8,731 nucleotides of DNA from an uncultured Prevotella sp. Its GTDB lineage: Bacteria; Bacteroidota; Bacteroidia; Bacteroidales; Bacteroidaceae. The stretch is from NCBI GenBank assembly GCA_937906765.1, contig CALCUV010000037.1, positions 1 to 8,731 of the forward strand. The letters run 5' to 3'. Position numbers and translations under genes: made by a program. The notes below the pieces were generated by a model. That model saw only the letters and a list, made by a program, of their open reading frames with translations, ran no database searches and was not told the origin of the DNA. This document shows positions 1-6,512 of this stretch, piece after piece (position 1 is the stretch's first letter; each line of letters starts with the position of its first letter).

Positions 1-923
1 CACTTTCTCCAAACCTCGTACAGACTACCGAAAACACTCCGGCATTCGTACACGGGGGTCCGTTTGCGAACATCGCCCATGGTTGTAACTCAATCTTCGC
101 AACCCGTATGGCGCTCTCGCATTCGGATTACACGATTACGGAAGCCGGTTTCGGTGCCGACCTCGGCGCAGAAAAGTTCTACGACATCCTTTGCCGTAAG
201 AGCGGTCTCCAACCCGACCTCACCGTTATCGTTGCTACGGCTCAGGGCTTGAAGATGCACGGTGGCGGTGCCTTAGATCAGATTAAGGAACCCAATCTTG
301 AAGGTATCCGCACCGGTCTTGCAAACCTCGACAAGCACGTGCGTAACCTCCGTAAGTTTGGTCAGACTGTCCTCGTGGTATTCAATCGCTTCGCTACGGA
401 TACTGATGAAGAAATGGCGTTGCTTAAGCAGCACTGTGAGGAAACCCTTCAGGCGCCTTTCGTTATTAACAATGCCTTTGCCAAAGGTGGTAGCGGCGCA
501 GTGGAAATGCCAAACCTCGTAGTGGATACGATTGAGAAGAATCCCTCAAAGCCCCTCCAGCTCATCTATAGCAATGAAGACGACATCAAGACAAAGATTG
601 AAAAGGTGTGTCGTGAAATCTACGGTGCGGCTTCTGTAAGCTTCGCAACGCCTGCGTTGAACCGCATTAAGTTGGCAGAACAACACGGAATGGCTTCCTT
701 CCCCGTTTGTATCGCAAAGACGCAATTCTCATTCTCTGCCGACCAAACGAAGTACGGCGCTGCTGATGGTTTTGCGATTCAGATTCGCGACGTAGTCTTA
801 AACGCTGGTGCCGAAATGATTGTGGCGCTTGCGGGTGACATTATCCGTATGCCCGGTCTGCCTAAGTCTCCTCAAGCAAACCGCATTGACTACGTGAATG
901 GCGAAATTATTGGGTTGAGTTAA
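1..923 (+). CDS. fhs: Formate-tetrahydrofolate ligase (10-formyl-THF synthetase), C-terminal part, 5' end outside window
   Basis: ATP-dependent enzyme of cytoplasmic one-carbon metabolism that joins formate to tetrahydrofolate, giving 10-formyl-THF for purine synthesis and initiator-tRNA formylation. The reading frame is open from base 3 to a TAA at 921-923, giving 306 visible residues of a family usually near 555, so about the first 45% is missing off the left edge. An ATG at 108 is internal: conserved family sequence lies before it in the same frame ([16 protein letters not shown], then [10 protein letters not shown]). Further family segments are [29 protein letters not shown] and the near-terminal [16 protein letters not shown]. 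The C-terminus looks complete and undamaged. The stop codon abuts the 7-bp-periodic spacer before birA. Function is assigned with high confidence from these segments. Confidence 0.96.
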   Translation, partial: LSPNLVQTTENTPAFVHGGPFANIAHGCNSIFATRMALSHSDYTITEAGFGADLGAEKFYDILCRKSGLQPDLTVIVATAQGLKMHGGGALDQIKEPNLEGIRTGLANLDKHVRNLRKFGQTVLVVFNRFATDTDEEMALLKQHCEETLQAPFVINNAFAKGGSGAVEMPNLVVDTIEKNPSKPLQLIYSNEDDIKTKIEKVCREIYGAASVSFATPALNRIKLAEQHGMASFPVCIAKTQFSFSADQTKYGAADGFAIQIRDVVLNAGAEMIVALAGDIIRMPGLPKSPQANRIDYVNGEIIGLS

Positions 924-1000
924 GTAAAAAGTTGAAAGTTGAAAGATTAACGATTAACGGTAAACGCAGAAAGGTCTATGGTGAATAGTGAGAAAGCTAC
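924..1000 (+). repeat. Intergenic DNA built of degenerate 7-bp units
   Basis: Directly after the fhs stop the sequence can be cut into 7-mers that nearly all begin with G: gtaaaaa, gttgaaa, gttgaaa, gattaac, gattaac, ggtaaac, gcagaaa, ggtctat, ggtgaat, then agtgaga and aagctac. Two adjacent pairs are identical (931-944 and 945-958) and the rest drift from a G-purine-rich pattern. The register holds for at least nine units (924-986). No gene or RNA is evident here. The strict G every 7 bp points to expansion by slippage followed by decay. Part of this DNA (978 onward) is also open in the birA frame, but it is more likely a spacer than coding sequence. Confidence 0.75.
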
Positions 1001-1009
1001 ATCAATGTA

Positions 1010-1041
1010 TTTCTCCTTTCTCCTTTCTCCTTTCTCCTTTC
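1010..1041 (+). repeat. TTTCTCC heptanucleotide tandem repeat (4 copies plus TTTC)
   Basis: Four perfect head-to-tail TTTCTCC units at 1010-1037 are followed by a partial TTTC at 1038-1041, ending 5 bp before the chosen birA ATG. It is a pure pyrimidine tract on the + strand. Its complement, GGAGAAA, resembles the gtgagaaag at 988-996, so the two blocks could partly pair in RNA. The unit length is not a multiple of three, so a gain or loss of one copy would shift the frame of any birA translation starting at 978 or 1005, but would not touch translation from 1047. It would still change the spacing and structure of the leader. Confidence 0.9.
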
Positions 1042-1046
1042 AAACC

Positions 1047-1775
1047 ATGCTCCGTATCCATCTTGATACCGTAAATTCTACCATGCAATACCTCGCACGT
1101 CCGGAACTCTCGGCGTGCGAGGATTCTTTTATTGTGGCTACTGCGGACTACCAAACGGCAGGACGCGGGCAGAAAGGTACGTCCTGGGAGAGCGAAGCGG
1201 GGAAGAATTTGCTTTTAGGTTTACTCCTGCGCCCCACATTCCTACATCCGCAGAAACAATTCTATCTCTCTGAAATCTGTGCCTTAGCCTTGGTGGAAAC
1301 ATTGAATACCTTTGCCGACGGATTCACGATTAAATGGCCCAATGATATATATTATGGCGACCGCAAGGTGAGCGGCATGCTCTTGGAGCACACCTTGCTG
1401 GGCGCAACGCTGTCAAAGACCATCGTAGGTATCGGTGTGAACGTCAACCAACAGACTTTCCTTAGCGATGCTCCCAATCCCGTTTCGCTCTTTCAGATTC
1501 TGGAGCGAGAAACCGACCGTGAAGCGCTATTGAAAGACTTTCTTCAACGCTTCCAAGCCTACTACCAACGTTTGGAACAACAGGATTTCACCGCCATCCA
1601 CACTGCCTACTGCCAACGTCTCTATCGCCATGGCGAATGGGCGAAATTCCGCGATGAAACCGGCACTTTCGAGGGGCGGATTGTGGATGTAGAAGTCACA
1701 GGTCGCTTAGTGATTGAAACCCGTGAGGGAGCGCTACGCAAGTTTGCCTTTAAGGAAGTGGCGTATGTGATTTAA
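1047..1775 (+). CDS. birA: Biotin-[acetyl-CoA-carboxylase] ligase, catalytic-domain-only type
   Basis: Cytoplasmic enzyme that activates biotin with ATP and attaches it to the biotin-carrier domain of carboxylases. With the start at 1047 it has 242 residues. Visible landmarks are DTVNSTM (7-13), the biotinyl-AMP loop GRGQKG (39-44) followed by W47, KWPND (96-100) with KVSGMLLE after it, and GIGVNVN (128-134), then a small C-terminal SH3-like domain. No N-terminal helix-turn-helix precedes the catalytic domain, so it is a ligase without the DNA-binding repressor part of E. coli BirA. The frame stays open upstream to ATGs at 978 and 1005, but that extension is encoded by 7-bp repeats and homology begins at LRIHLDTVNST, so 1047 is preferred. 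There is no Shine-Dalgarno sequence. The MATE gene follows 21 bp downstream on the same strand, probably co-transcribed. Confidence 0.93.
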   Translation: MLRIHLDTVNSTMQYLARPELSACEDSFIVATADYQTAGRGQKGTSWESEAGKNLLLGLLLRPTFLHPQKQFYLSEICALALVETLNTFADGFTIKWPNDIYYGDRKVSGMLLEHTLLGATLSKTIVGIGVNVNQQTFLSDAPNPVSLFQILERETDREALLKDFLQRFQAYYQRLEQQDFTAIHTAYCQRLYRHGEWAKFRDETGTFEGRIVDVEVTGRLVIETREGALRKFAFKEVAYVI

Positions 1776-1796
1776 CCGCAACTATCGCTTTAGAAA

Positions 1797-3083
1797 ATGA
1801 ACAAATCTATCCTCAAGATTGCCCTACCCAGCATTCTCACCAACGTTACTGTCCCCCTTTTGGGATTGGTTGATACCGCCATCGTTGGGCATCTCGGAAG
1901 CGCGGCATACATTGGCGCTATTGCGCTCGGCACTACTCTTATGAGCATGGCATATTGGGGATTTGGATTCCTTAGAATGTCAACTGGCGGACTTACGGCA
2001 CAAGCCGTCGGCGAAGGAAGTCGGGAGCGCTGTTTTGCTATACTTACACGCTCGCTCACCTGGGCATTACTCATTGCAGCAATCCTGTTGTTGCTTCAAG
2101 TGCCCCTTTTAAACGCCGTGCTTTATTTTGCAGAAGGCACGAAGGAAGTACAAGCGCTTGCGGCAACTTACTTCCGCATCCTGATTTGGGGATCACCCGC
2201 CGTGTTGTGCCTCAGCAGTATAAATGGGTGGTTTATCGGCATGCAGAATGCTACGTTTCCGCTCCTTATCGCCGTTGTGCAAAACCTCATGAATATCCTC
2301 TTGAGTTGCATCTTTGTCTTCGGGTTGGGATGGAGTATCGAAGGCGTTGCGCTGGGAACCTTAATTGCACAGTACATAGGTTTGCTACTCGCCCTAAGTC
2401 TCATCCTGCGCTTCCGCCCACTTCCAAGGGTTAAGGACTTACGCACGGCGCTCGGCAAGAGCAGTTTGCTCGACACCACCTTTCTGCGCATGAACCGCGA
2501 CATATTTCTGCGCACCCTCTGCTTACTTGCCGTCACAAGTTACTTCACCTTTGTCGGCACGCGCCAAGGCGACCTCATCCTTGCGTCTAATGCACTGCTG
2601 ATGCAATTTTTCTTGCTGTTCAGTTATTTTATGGACGGTTTTGCTTACGCAGGAGAAGCGCTCTGCGGAAAGGCCTTTGGAGCGAACAACAGAGACGCAT
2701 TCCGAAAAATCACCCGTCGCCTCTTCGTTTGGGGAGGAAGCATGGCGCTCGTAACTGCTATGGTGTATTATGGTTTAGGGACACCGATTCTTGAACTACT
2801 CACAGATACGCCCGAAGTTGTTCGTTGCGCCACGGATTTCCTCCCCCTCGTCGCCCTGATTCCCTTAGTGAGTTTTCCCGCCTTCCTTTTCGACGGTATC
2901 TTTATCGGAATGAGTTTCACGTCGGGCATGTTGCGCGCCTTAATAGTTGCAACCGTCATCTTCTTTGCGCTCCATCTCCTTACTTCTCACCTATGGGGAA
3001 ACATGGCACTTTGGGTGGCATTTCTTGCCTATTTAGGTACGCGCGGAATAGTTCAGGCGATAGCGCTTAGACGTAAGTTTTGA
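1797..3083 (+). CDS. MATE family efflux transporter, DinF subfamily
   Basis: Inner-membrane antiporter of the multidrug and toxic compound extrusion family, which uses an Na+ or H+ gradient to export organic cations or other small molecules; the actual substrate cannot be told from sequence. The 428 residues are close to the family norm and are almost wholly hydrophobic, consistent with 12 transmembrane helices in two bundles. The DinF branch is indicated by ALPSILTNVTVPLLGLVDTA near the N-terminus, VGHLG (30-34) and the GFLRMSTGGLTAQA signature (57-70) in helix 2; Asp26 lies in helix 1. The second half begins around residues 230-250 and carries the matching region FMDGFAYAGEALCGKAFGA. The start is preceded by an A-rich leader without Shine-Dalgarno. 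It lies 21 bp after birA and converges on purA. No truncation or frameshift is seen. Confidence 0.93.
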   Translation: MNKSILKIALPSILTNVTVPLLGLVDTAIVGHLGSAAYIGAIALGTTLMSMAYWGFGFLRMSTGGLTAQAVGEGSRERCFAILTRSLTWALLIAAILLLLQVPLLNAVLYFAEGTKEVQALAATYFRILIWGSPAVLCLSSINGWFIGMQNATFPLLIAVVQNLMNILLSCIFVFGLGWSIEGVALGTLIAQYIGLLLALSLILRFRPLPRVKDLRTALGKSSLLDTTFLRMNRDIFLRTLCLLAVTSYFTFVGTRQGDLILASNALLMQFFLLFSYFMDGFAYAGEALCGKAFGANNRDAFRKITRRLFVWGGSMALVTAMVYYGLGTPILELLTDTPEVVRCATDFLPLVALIPLVSFPAFLFDGIFIGMSFTSGMLRALIVATVIFFALHLLTSHLWGNMALWVAFLAYLGTRGIVQAIALRRKF

Positions 3084-3112
3084 GAGGGACTAACGATTCG
3101 TAAAAACAAAAC

Positions 3113-3157
3113 CTTAAATAGGGCGCCGAATCTTACTCTTTGTGCGCCGAATTTAAG
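3113..3157. other. Intergenic hairpin overlapping a 21-bp-spaced direct repeat
   Basis: Between the convergent MATE and purA genes, CTTAAAT (3113-3119) pairs with ATTTAAG (3151-3157) and, after a 2x2 internal loop, GGCGC (3122-3126) pairs with GCGCC (3144-3148), closing a 17-nt loop. The same DNA contains the direct repeat GCGCCGAAT at 3123-3131 and 3144-3152, offset exactly 21 bp, about two helical turns. A second copy of the right arm, ATTTAAGG (3158-3165), follows at once. No T-run comes after the stem on the + strand, so it is not a classical terminator, though it is placed where the MATE transcript should end. Either a U-tract-less terminator or a protein-binding site would fit. Confidence 0.5.
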
Positions 3158-3212
3158 ATTTAAGGAGGGCAATTAGTGACTTCGTAATGCCTTTAACAAA
3201 TACCCTATAAAT

Positions 3213-3260
3213 CAAGAAAGTGGAGATACGCCCTCACTGAGGCATATCTCCACTTTCTTG
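3213..3260 (-). terminator. Long stem-loop downstream of purA, probable terminator
   Basis: A perfect 16-bp stem (3213-3228 with 3245-3260, arms CAAGAAAGTGGAGATA and its complement) is extended by GCC/GGC and, in the - strand RNA, a G-U wobble. It begins about 19 bp past the purA stop. The wobble forms only in the - strand transcript (it would be a C-A mismatch on +), which favours a role for purA. The tail on the - strand (GATTTATAGGGTATTTG) is A/U-rich without a true U-run. It could also block + strand read-through from the MATE gene. Confidence 0.75.
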
Positions 3261-3278
3261 TGATATCATGTGCACGAA

Positions 3279-4550
3279 TTAGAAACGAACGATTGTTGCA
3301 TCACGGTCAGGACTCACGCTGACAATCTTGATGGGAGTTGCAAGTTCTTTTTCAAGATAAGCAATGTAACTCTTGAACGCTTCGGGGAAATCTTCTTCCT
3401 TGCGGAGGTCAGAGAGGGGAGTCTTCCAACCAGGAACTTCTTCGTAAACGGCAGTCCAACCTTCGGTGTCGTAAGGCATTGTTGTCGTACGCTCACCGTC
3501 TTTTTCATAAGCCACACATACCTTGATGGTATCGAAACCATCGAGCACGTCACCCTTCATCATTACGAGGTCTGTTACACCGTTAATCATGATAGCGTAT
3601 TTGAGGGCCACGAGGTCCACCCATCCGCAACGGCGGTTGCGACCTGTTACGGCACCATACTCATTACCGATGTGGCGGATGAGGTCACCAGTTTCGTCGA
3701 AGAGTTCTACGGGGAAGGGACCTGAACCTACGCGTGTAGAATAGGCTTTGAAGATACCGAAGATGCGGTCAATTTTGTTGGGAGCAACACCGAGACCTGT
3801 GCAAACGCCACCGCTGGTTGTTGAACTTGAAGATACGAAGGGATAAGTGCCGTGGTCGATGTCAAGCAACGAACCCTGTGCGCCTTCAGCAAGTACGGTT
3901 TTGCCTTCAGCGAGGTAGTTATTGATGTCAATTTCAGTTTCGCGAAGGGGGAACTTACGCATGTATTCTACACCCTCCATCCACTTCTGTTCTTCCTCAG
4001 TGATGTCGTAATCAGTGAAGTTGAGGTCGCGGAGAATCTGCTCGTGGCGAGCCTTGAGTGCCTGATACTTTGCTTCGAAATTCTCAAGGATGTCACCAAC
4101 ACGGAGACCTACGCGCGCAGCCTTATCTGAGTACGTGGGGCCAATACCTTTACCCGTTGTACCTACCTTAGCCTTGCCCTTTGCTGCTTCATAAGCGCGG
4201 TCAAGTACGCGGTGAGTGGGGAGAATAAGGTGTGCACGACGGCTGATGTGGAGACGATCGGTAAGTGTGTAACCAGCAGCTTCAAGTTCGCGAGCTTCTG
4301 CCATGAAAAGGTCGGGAGCAATGACGCAACCGTTACCAATGATGTTAATCTTACCCTCATCAAAAATTCCTGAAGGGATAGAACGAAGCACGAACTTCTT
4401 ACCTTCAAAAATAATGGTGTGACCTGCGTTAGGACCACCCGCAAAGCGTGCGATCACATCGTACTGCGGTGTGAAGTAATCTACTACTTTACCTTTACCT
4501 TCGTCACCAAAAACGATGCCAAGCAGGGCATCTACTTTTCCTTTTGCCAT
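3279..4550 (-). CDS. purA: Adenylosuccinate synthetase
   Basis: Cytoplasmic homodimer that condenses IMP and aspartate with GTP to make adenylosuccinate, the first committed step from IMP to AMP. The 423 residues match the usual length. Visible sites are GDEGKGK (15-21) with the catalytic Asp16, GGPNAGH (38-44) with His44, GTTGKGIGPTYSDKAAR (130-146), AEGAQGSLLDIDHGTYPFVSSS split over 221-242, the RVGSGPFP segment (273-280), and GRNRRCGWVDL (303-313). The frame is open upstream to an ATG at 4604, but homology starts at MAKGKVDALLG, so 4550 is chosen; its leader is A/T-rich with no Shine-Dalgarno. Oddity: the motif normally GxQWGDEGKGK reads GIVFGDEGKGK here. It lies 92 bp after the nucleoside phosphorylase gene on the same strand, so it is the last gene of the operon or a separately promoted neighbour. 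A strong hairpin follows the stop. Confidence 0.97.
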   Translation of the reverse strand: MAKGKVDALLGIVFGDEGKGKVVDYFTPQYDVIARFAGGPNAGHTIIFEGKKFVLRSIPSGIFDEGKINIIGNGCVIAPDLFMAEARELEAAGYTLTDRLHISRRAHLILPTHRVLDRAYEAAKGKAKVGTTGKGIGPTYSDKAARVGLRVGDILENFEAKYQALKARHEQILRDLNFTDYDITEEEQKWMEGVEYMRKFPLRETEIDINNYLAEGKTVLAEGAQGSLLDIDHGTYPFVSSSSTTSGGVCTGLGVAPNKIDRIFGIFKAYSTRVGSGPFPVELFDETGDLIRHIGNEYGAVTGRNRRCGWVDLVALKYAIMINGVTDLVMMKGDVLDGFDTIKVCVAYEKDGERTTTMPYDTEGWTAVYEEVPGWKTPLSDLRKEEDFPEAFKSYIAYLEKELATPIKIVSVSPDRDATIVRF

Positions 4551-4622
4551 AGTATATTTAATGTTGTTGTTATAAGCATGTTCAGTATAGACTTCCCAGA
4601 ACATCTAGTACATCTATAGCGG

Positions 4623-4669
4623 AGAGTGCTTCATTCGGAGCGTTATGCAATACGCTGAATGAGCGCTCT
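4623..4669 (-). other. Stem-loop wrapping the stop codon of the nucleoside phosphorylase gene
   Basis: Inverted repeat: AGAGTGCT, CATTC and AGCG (4623-4642, with T4631 and G4637-G4638 bulged) match CGCT, GAATG and AGCGCTCT at 4653-4669. This leaves a 10-nt loop (4643-4652) that begins with the stop codon of the - strand gene. One position (4627/4665) is a wobble or mismatch depending on strand. No U-run follows on the - strand. It may be a weak terminator, a 3'-end stabiliser or a processing site between the phosphorylase and purA messages. The pairing is direct observation; the function is inference. Confidence 0.5.
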
Positions 4670-5455
4670 GAATATGTCAGCCATCAAGGGTTGTACGGCA
4701 TTTGCGGCCTTCTGTACCTCTTCGTGACTCACCTCTACTATTTTTCCTTCTACACCCAAGTCGGTGATGATAGAAATACCGAAAACACGAATTCCACAAT
4801 GACGCGCAACGATTACTTCAGGCACGGTTGACATACCTACTGCATCGCCACCCATAATGCGATACATCTTGTATTCTGCGGGAGTTTCAAACGTCGGTCC
4901 TTGAGTCCCTACGTAAACGCCCTCTACTGTTTTAATGCCCTTTTCTTGAGCAATTTCACGCGCAAGAGTCAGGTATTCGCGGTCGTAAGCTTCTGACATG
5001 TCAGGGAAACGAGGACCGGTGGGGAAGTTCTTTCCACGAAGGGGATGTTCAGGGAAGAAATTGATATGGTCCGTAATAAGCATGAGGTCTCCTATTTCAA
5101 AGGCGGGATTCATACCTCCAGCGGCATTTGAAACAAAGAGATTCTTAATGCCAAGGGCATACATGACACGCACAGGGAATGTTACCTGCTTCATGTCGTA
5201 ACCTTCGTAGAAATGGAAGCGACCTTGCATCGCCAAAACCTCTTTTCCGCCGAGCAGACCAAAGATGAGTTTTCCGCTATGCCCTTCTACTGTTGAAAGG
5301 GGGAAATGCGGAATGACGCTATAGGGAAATTCATCAATTACTTGTATTTCTGCCGCCAAGCGTCCCAAACCTGTGCCAAGCACTACGGCAGTTGTGGGTC
5401 GCGAAGTGGTATGTTCTTGCAACCACTGCGCAGTTTCATTAATTTGCGTCAACAT
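4643..5455 (-). CDS. punA: Purine-nucleoside phosphorylase, trimeric (PNP/MTAP) family
   Basis: Cytoplasmic purine-salvage enzyme that uses phosphate to split purine (deoxy)nucleosides into free base and (deoxy)ribose-1-phosphate. The 270 residues are typical. Compared with human PNP, recognisable sites are GTGLG (27-31; Thr28 at the phosphate-binding Ser33), GRFHFYEGY (78-86; Arg79, His81, Tyr83 match Arg84, His86, Tyr88), SNAAGG (109-114), GPTFETPAE (186-194; Glu190 matches Glu201), and DAVGMSTVPEV with Met208 matching Met219. The base-recognising Asn243 of human PNP is Asp232 here (SIITDLG), as found at the matching site of methylthioadenosine phosphorylases; acceptance of adenine-type bases is therefore possible. 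The start overlaps the lpxK end by 17 bp, implying translational coupling; the start at 5455 precedes all conserved sequence. A stem-loop encloses the stop. The gene symbol is by family analogy. Confidence 0.93.
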   Translation of the reverse strand: MLTQINETAQWLQEHTTSRPTTAVVLGTGLGRLAAEIQVIDEFPYSVIPHFPLSTVEGHSGKLIFGLLGGKEVLAMQGRFHFYEGYDMKQVTFPVRVMYALGIKNLFVSNAAGGMNPAFEIGDLMLITDHINFFPEHPLRGKNFPTGPRFPDMSEAYDREYLTLAREIAQEKGIKTVEGVYVGTQGPTFETPAEYKMYRIMGGDAVGMSTVPEVIVARHCGIRVFGISIITDLGVEGKIVEVSHEEVQKAANAVQPLMADIFRALIQRIA

Positions 5456-6485
5456 AATCGTGAATTTTAGTATTGAATTTTTCGGTTTGTCCGAAAAGGA
5501 ATTTCACTTCAATGGGTTGTACGAGCAACTGTTGCTTTACCGACTCGCTGAGTGTGGGAAGTAGGCGTAAGCGCACGGCATCTTTCTCCGTCGTAATGAC
5601 TTTACTTCCTTCGGGAAGGGCAGCAAATGCTGCGTTAATGCGTGATACATCGCTCGGAGTGAAAGCATGATGGTCGGGAAAGGCGAGTTGCTTGATTTCT
5701 ACGCCATGTGCCTCCAAATATGCGTAAAGCGGTTGCGGCTTTGCAATACCTGTGAGCACCAATGCGTTTTCGGGGAGTTCCGCTTCCTTAATTCCGCACG
5801 GTGAACAGTGAGCATCGGCGGCGCAATAGGGACTTCCGTAATCGAAACAGGTGAAGAAAACCTCCTGCGAGGGAAGCGGTGCCAACTTTGTGCGTATCTG
5901 TTCAGCAACTGTGGGAGTAAGATTTTTCGGACACTTCGTTACGATGATAACATCGGCACGTTGTGCTCCTTCTGCGCTTTCGCGGAGTTTGCCCCAGGGC
6001 AAAACGCGGTCGGCATAATAAGGTCGGGCGTAATCCGTCAAGAGAATGCTGAAACCGGGTTTGATATAGCGGTGTTGGAATGCGTCATCGAGCACAACAA
6101 CCCAGTTATCCATACTTTTACCCGCCACTTGGCGCTCAGCAATCAAATGTTGCATCCCAACGACACGCTTTTCGCACACGGCAACTGTGCATTGGGGAAA
6201 CTTTTGCTTGATTTGGCGCGGTTCGTCTCCGATTTCGCTTGCCGTAGAAGTGTCTGTGGCAAGGCGAAATCCCTTTGTCGCGCGACCATATCCGCGACTC
6301 AACACGGCAACATCCTTACCCGCCTGCTGGAGTAACTTTACGAGAAATTCGGTATGGGGAGTTTTCCCCGTACCTCCCATCGAGAGGTTACCCACTGAGA
6401 TAAGGGGCACGTCAAATGCCTGTTGTTTCAATCCCCACCCCTTGTCAAACAAGAAGTTACGAATTGACATTATCAGGTTATACAT
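5439..6485 (-). CDS. lpxK: Tetraacyldisaccharide 4'-kinase (lipid A 4'-kinase)
   Basis: Peripheral inner-membrane kinase of lipid A synthesis that phosphorylates the 4' position of the tetraacyl disaccharide-1-phosphate to give lipid IVA. The 348 residues show SIRNFLFDKGWG (7-18), VPLISVGNLSMGGTGKTPHTE with the P-loop GGTGKT at 37-42, LSRGYGR (62-68), the catalytic DDAFQHR (133-139), LPWGKLRES (162-170), LTGIAKP (244-250), FPDHHAF (269-275) and TTEKDAVRL (298-306). An in-frame TGA sits directly before the ATG at 6485, so the protein cannot begin further upstream; the usual N-terminal hydrophobic membrane-anchoring segment (about 15-20 residues) is therefore largely missing. A second ATG at 6470 is possible. 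An unusual Cys cluster lies at 213, 221, 227 and 230. It follows sppA by 27 bp and overlaps the phosphorylase gene. Its presence shows a Gram-negative, LPS-making host. Confidence 0.96.
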   Translation of the reverse strand: MYNLIMSIRNFLFDKGWGLKQQAFDVPLISVGNLSMGGTGKTPHTEFLVKLLQQAGKDVAVLSRGYGRATKGFRLATDTSTASEIGDEPRQIKQKFPQCTVAVCEKRVVGMQHLIAERQVAGKSMDNWVVVLDDAFQHRYIKPGFSILLTDYARPYYADRVLPWGKLRESAEGAQRADVIIVTKCPKNLTPTVAEQIRTKLAPLPSQEVFFTCFDYGSPYCAADAHCSPCGIKEAELPENALVLTGIAKPQPLYAYLEAHGVEIKQLAFPDHHAFTPSDVSRINAAFAALPEGSKVITTEKDAVRLRLLPTLSESVKQQLLVQPIEVKFLFGQTEKFNTKIHDYVDAN

Positions 6486-6512
6486 TCAAAACGCTGAATT
6501 TACCTTGAACGA

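Noticed and set aside
978..1046. N-terminal extension of birA from the ATG at 978 or 1005
   Set aside because: The 23 extra residues are encoded by 7-bp repeat DNA and precede the point where biotin ligase homology begins, so 1047 is the better start.
3270..3725. Open + strand frame of 151 codons
   Set aside because: It is antisense to purA, whose own motifs are clear; no recognisable domain in the antisense frame.
4551..4604. Longer purA start at 4604
   Set aside because: The extra 18 residues show no family similarity; the conserved N-terminus begins at MAKGKVDALLG and gives the standard length.
5808..6335. Open + strand frame of 175 codons
   Set aside because: It is antisense to the lpxK core with its P-loop and DDAFQHR motif; the Cys- and Phe-rich product resembles no family I know.
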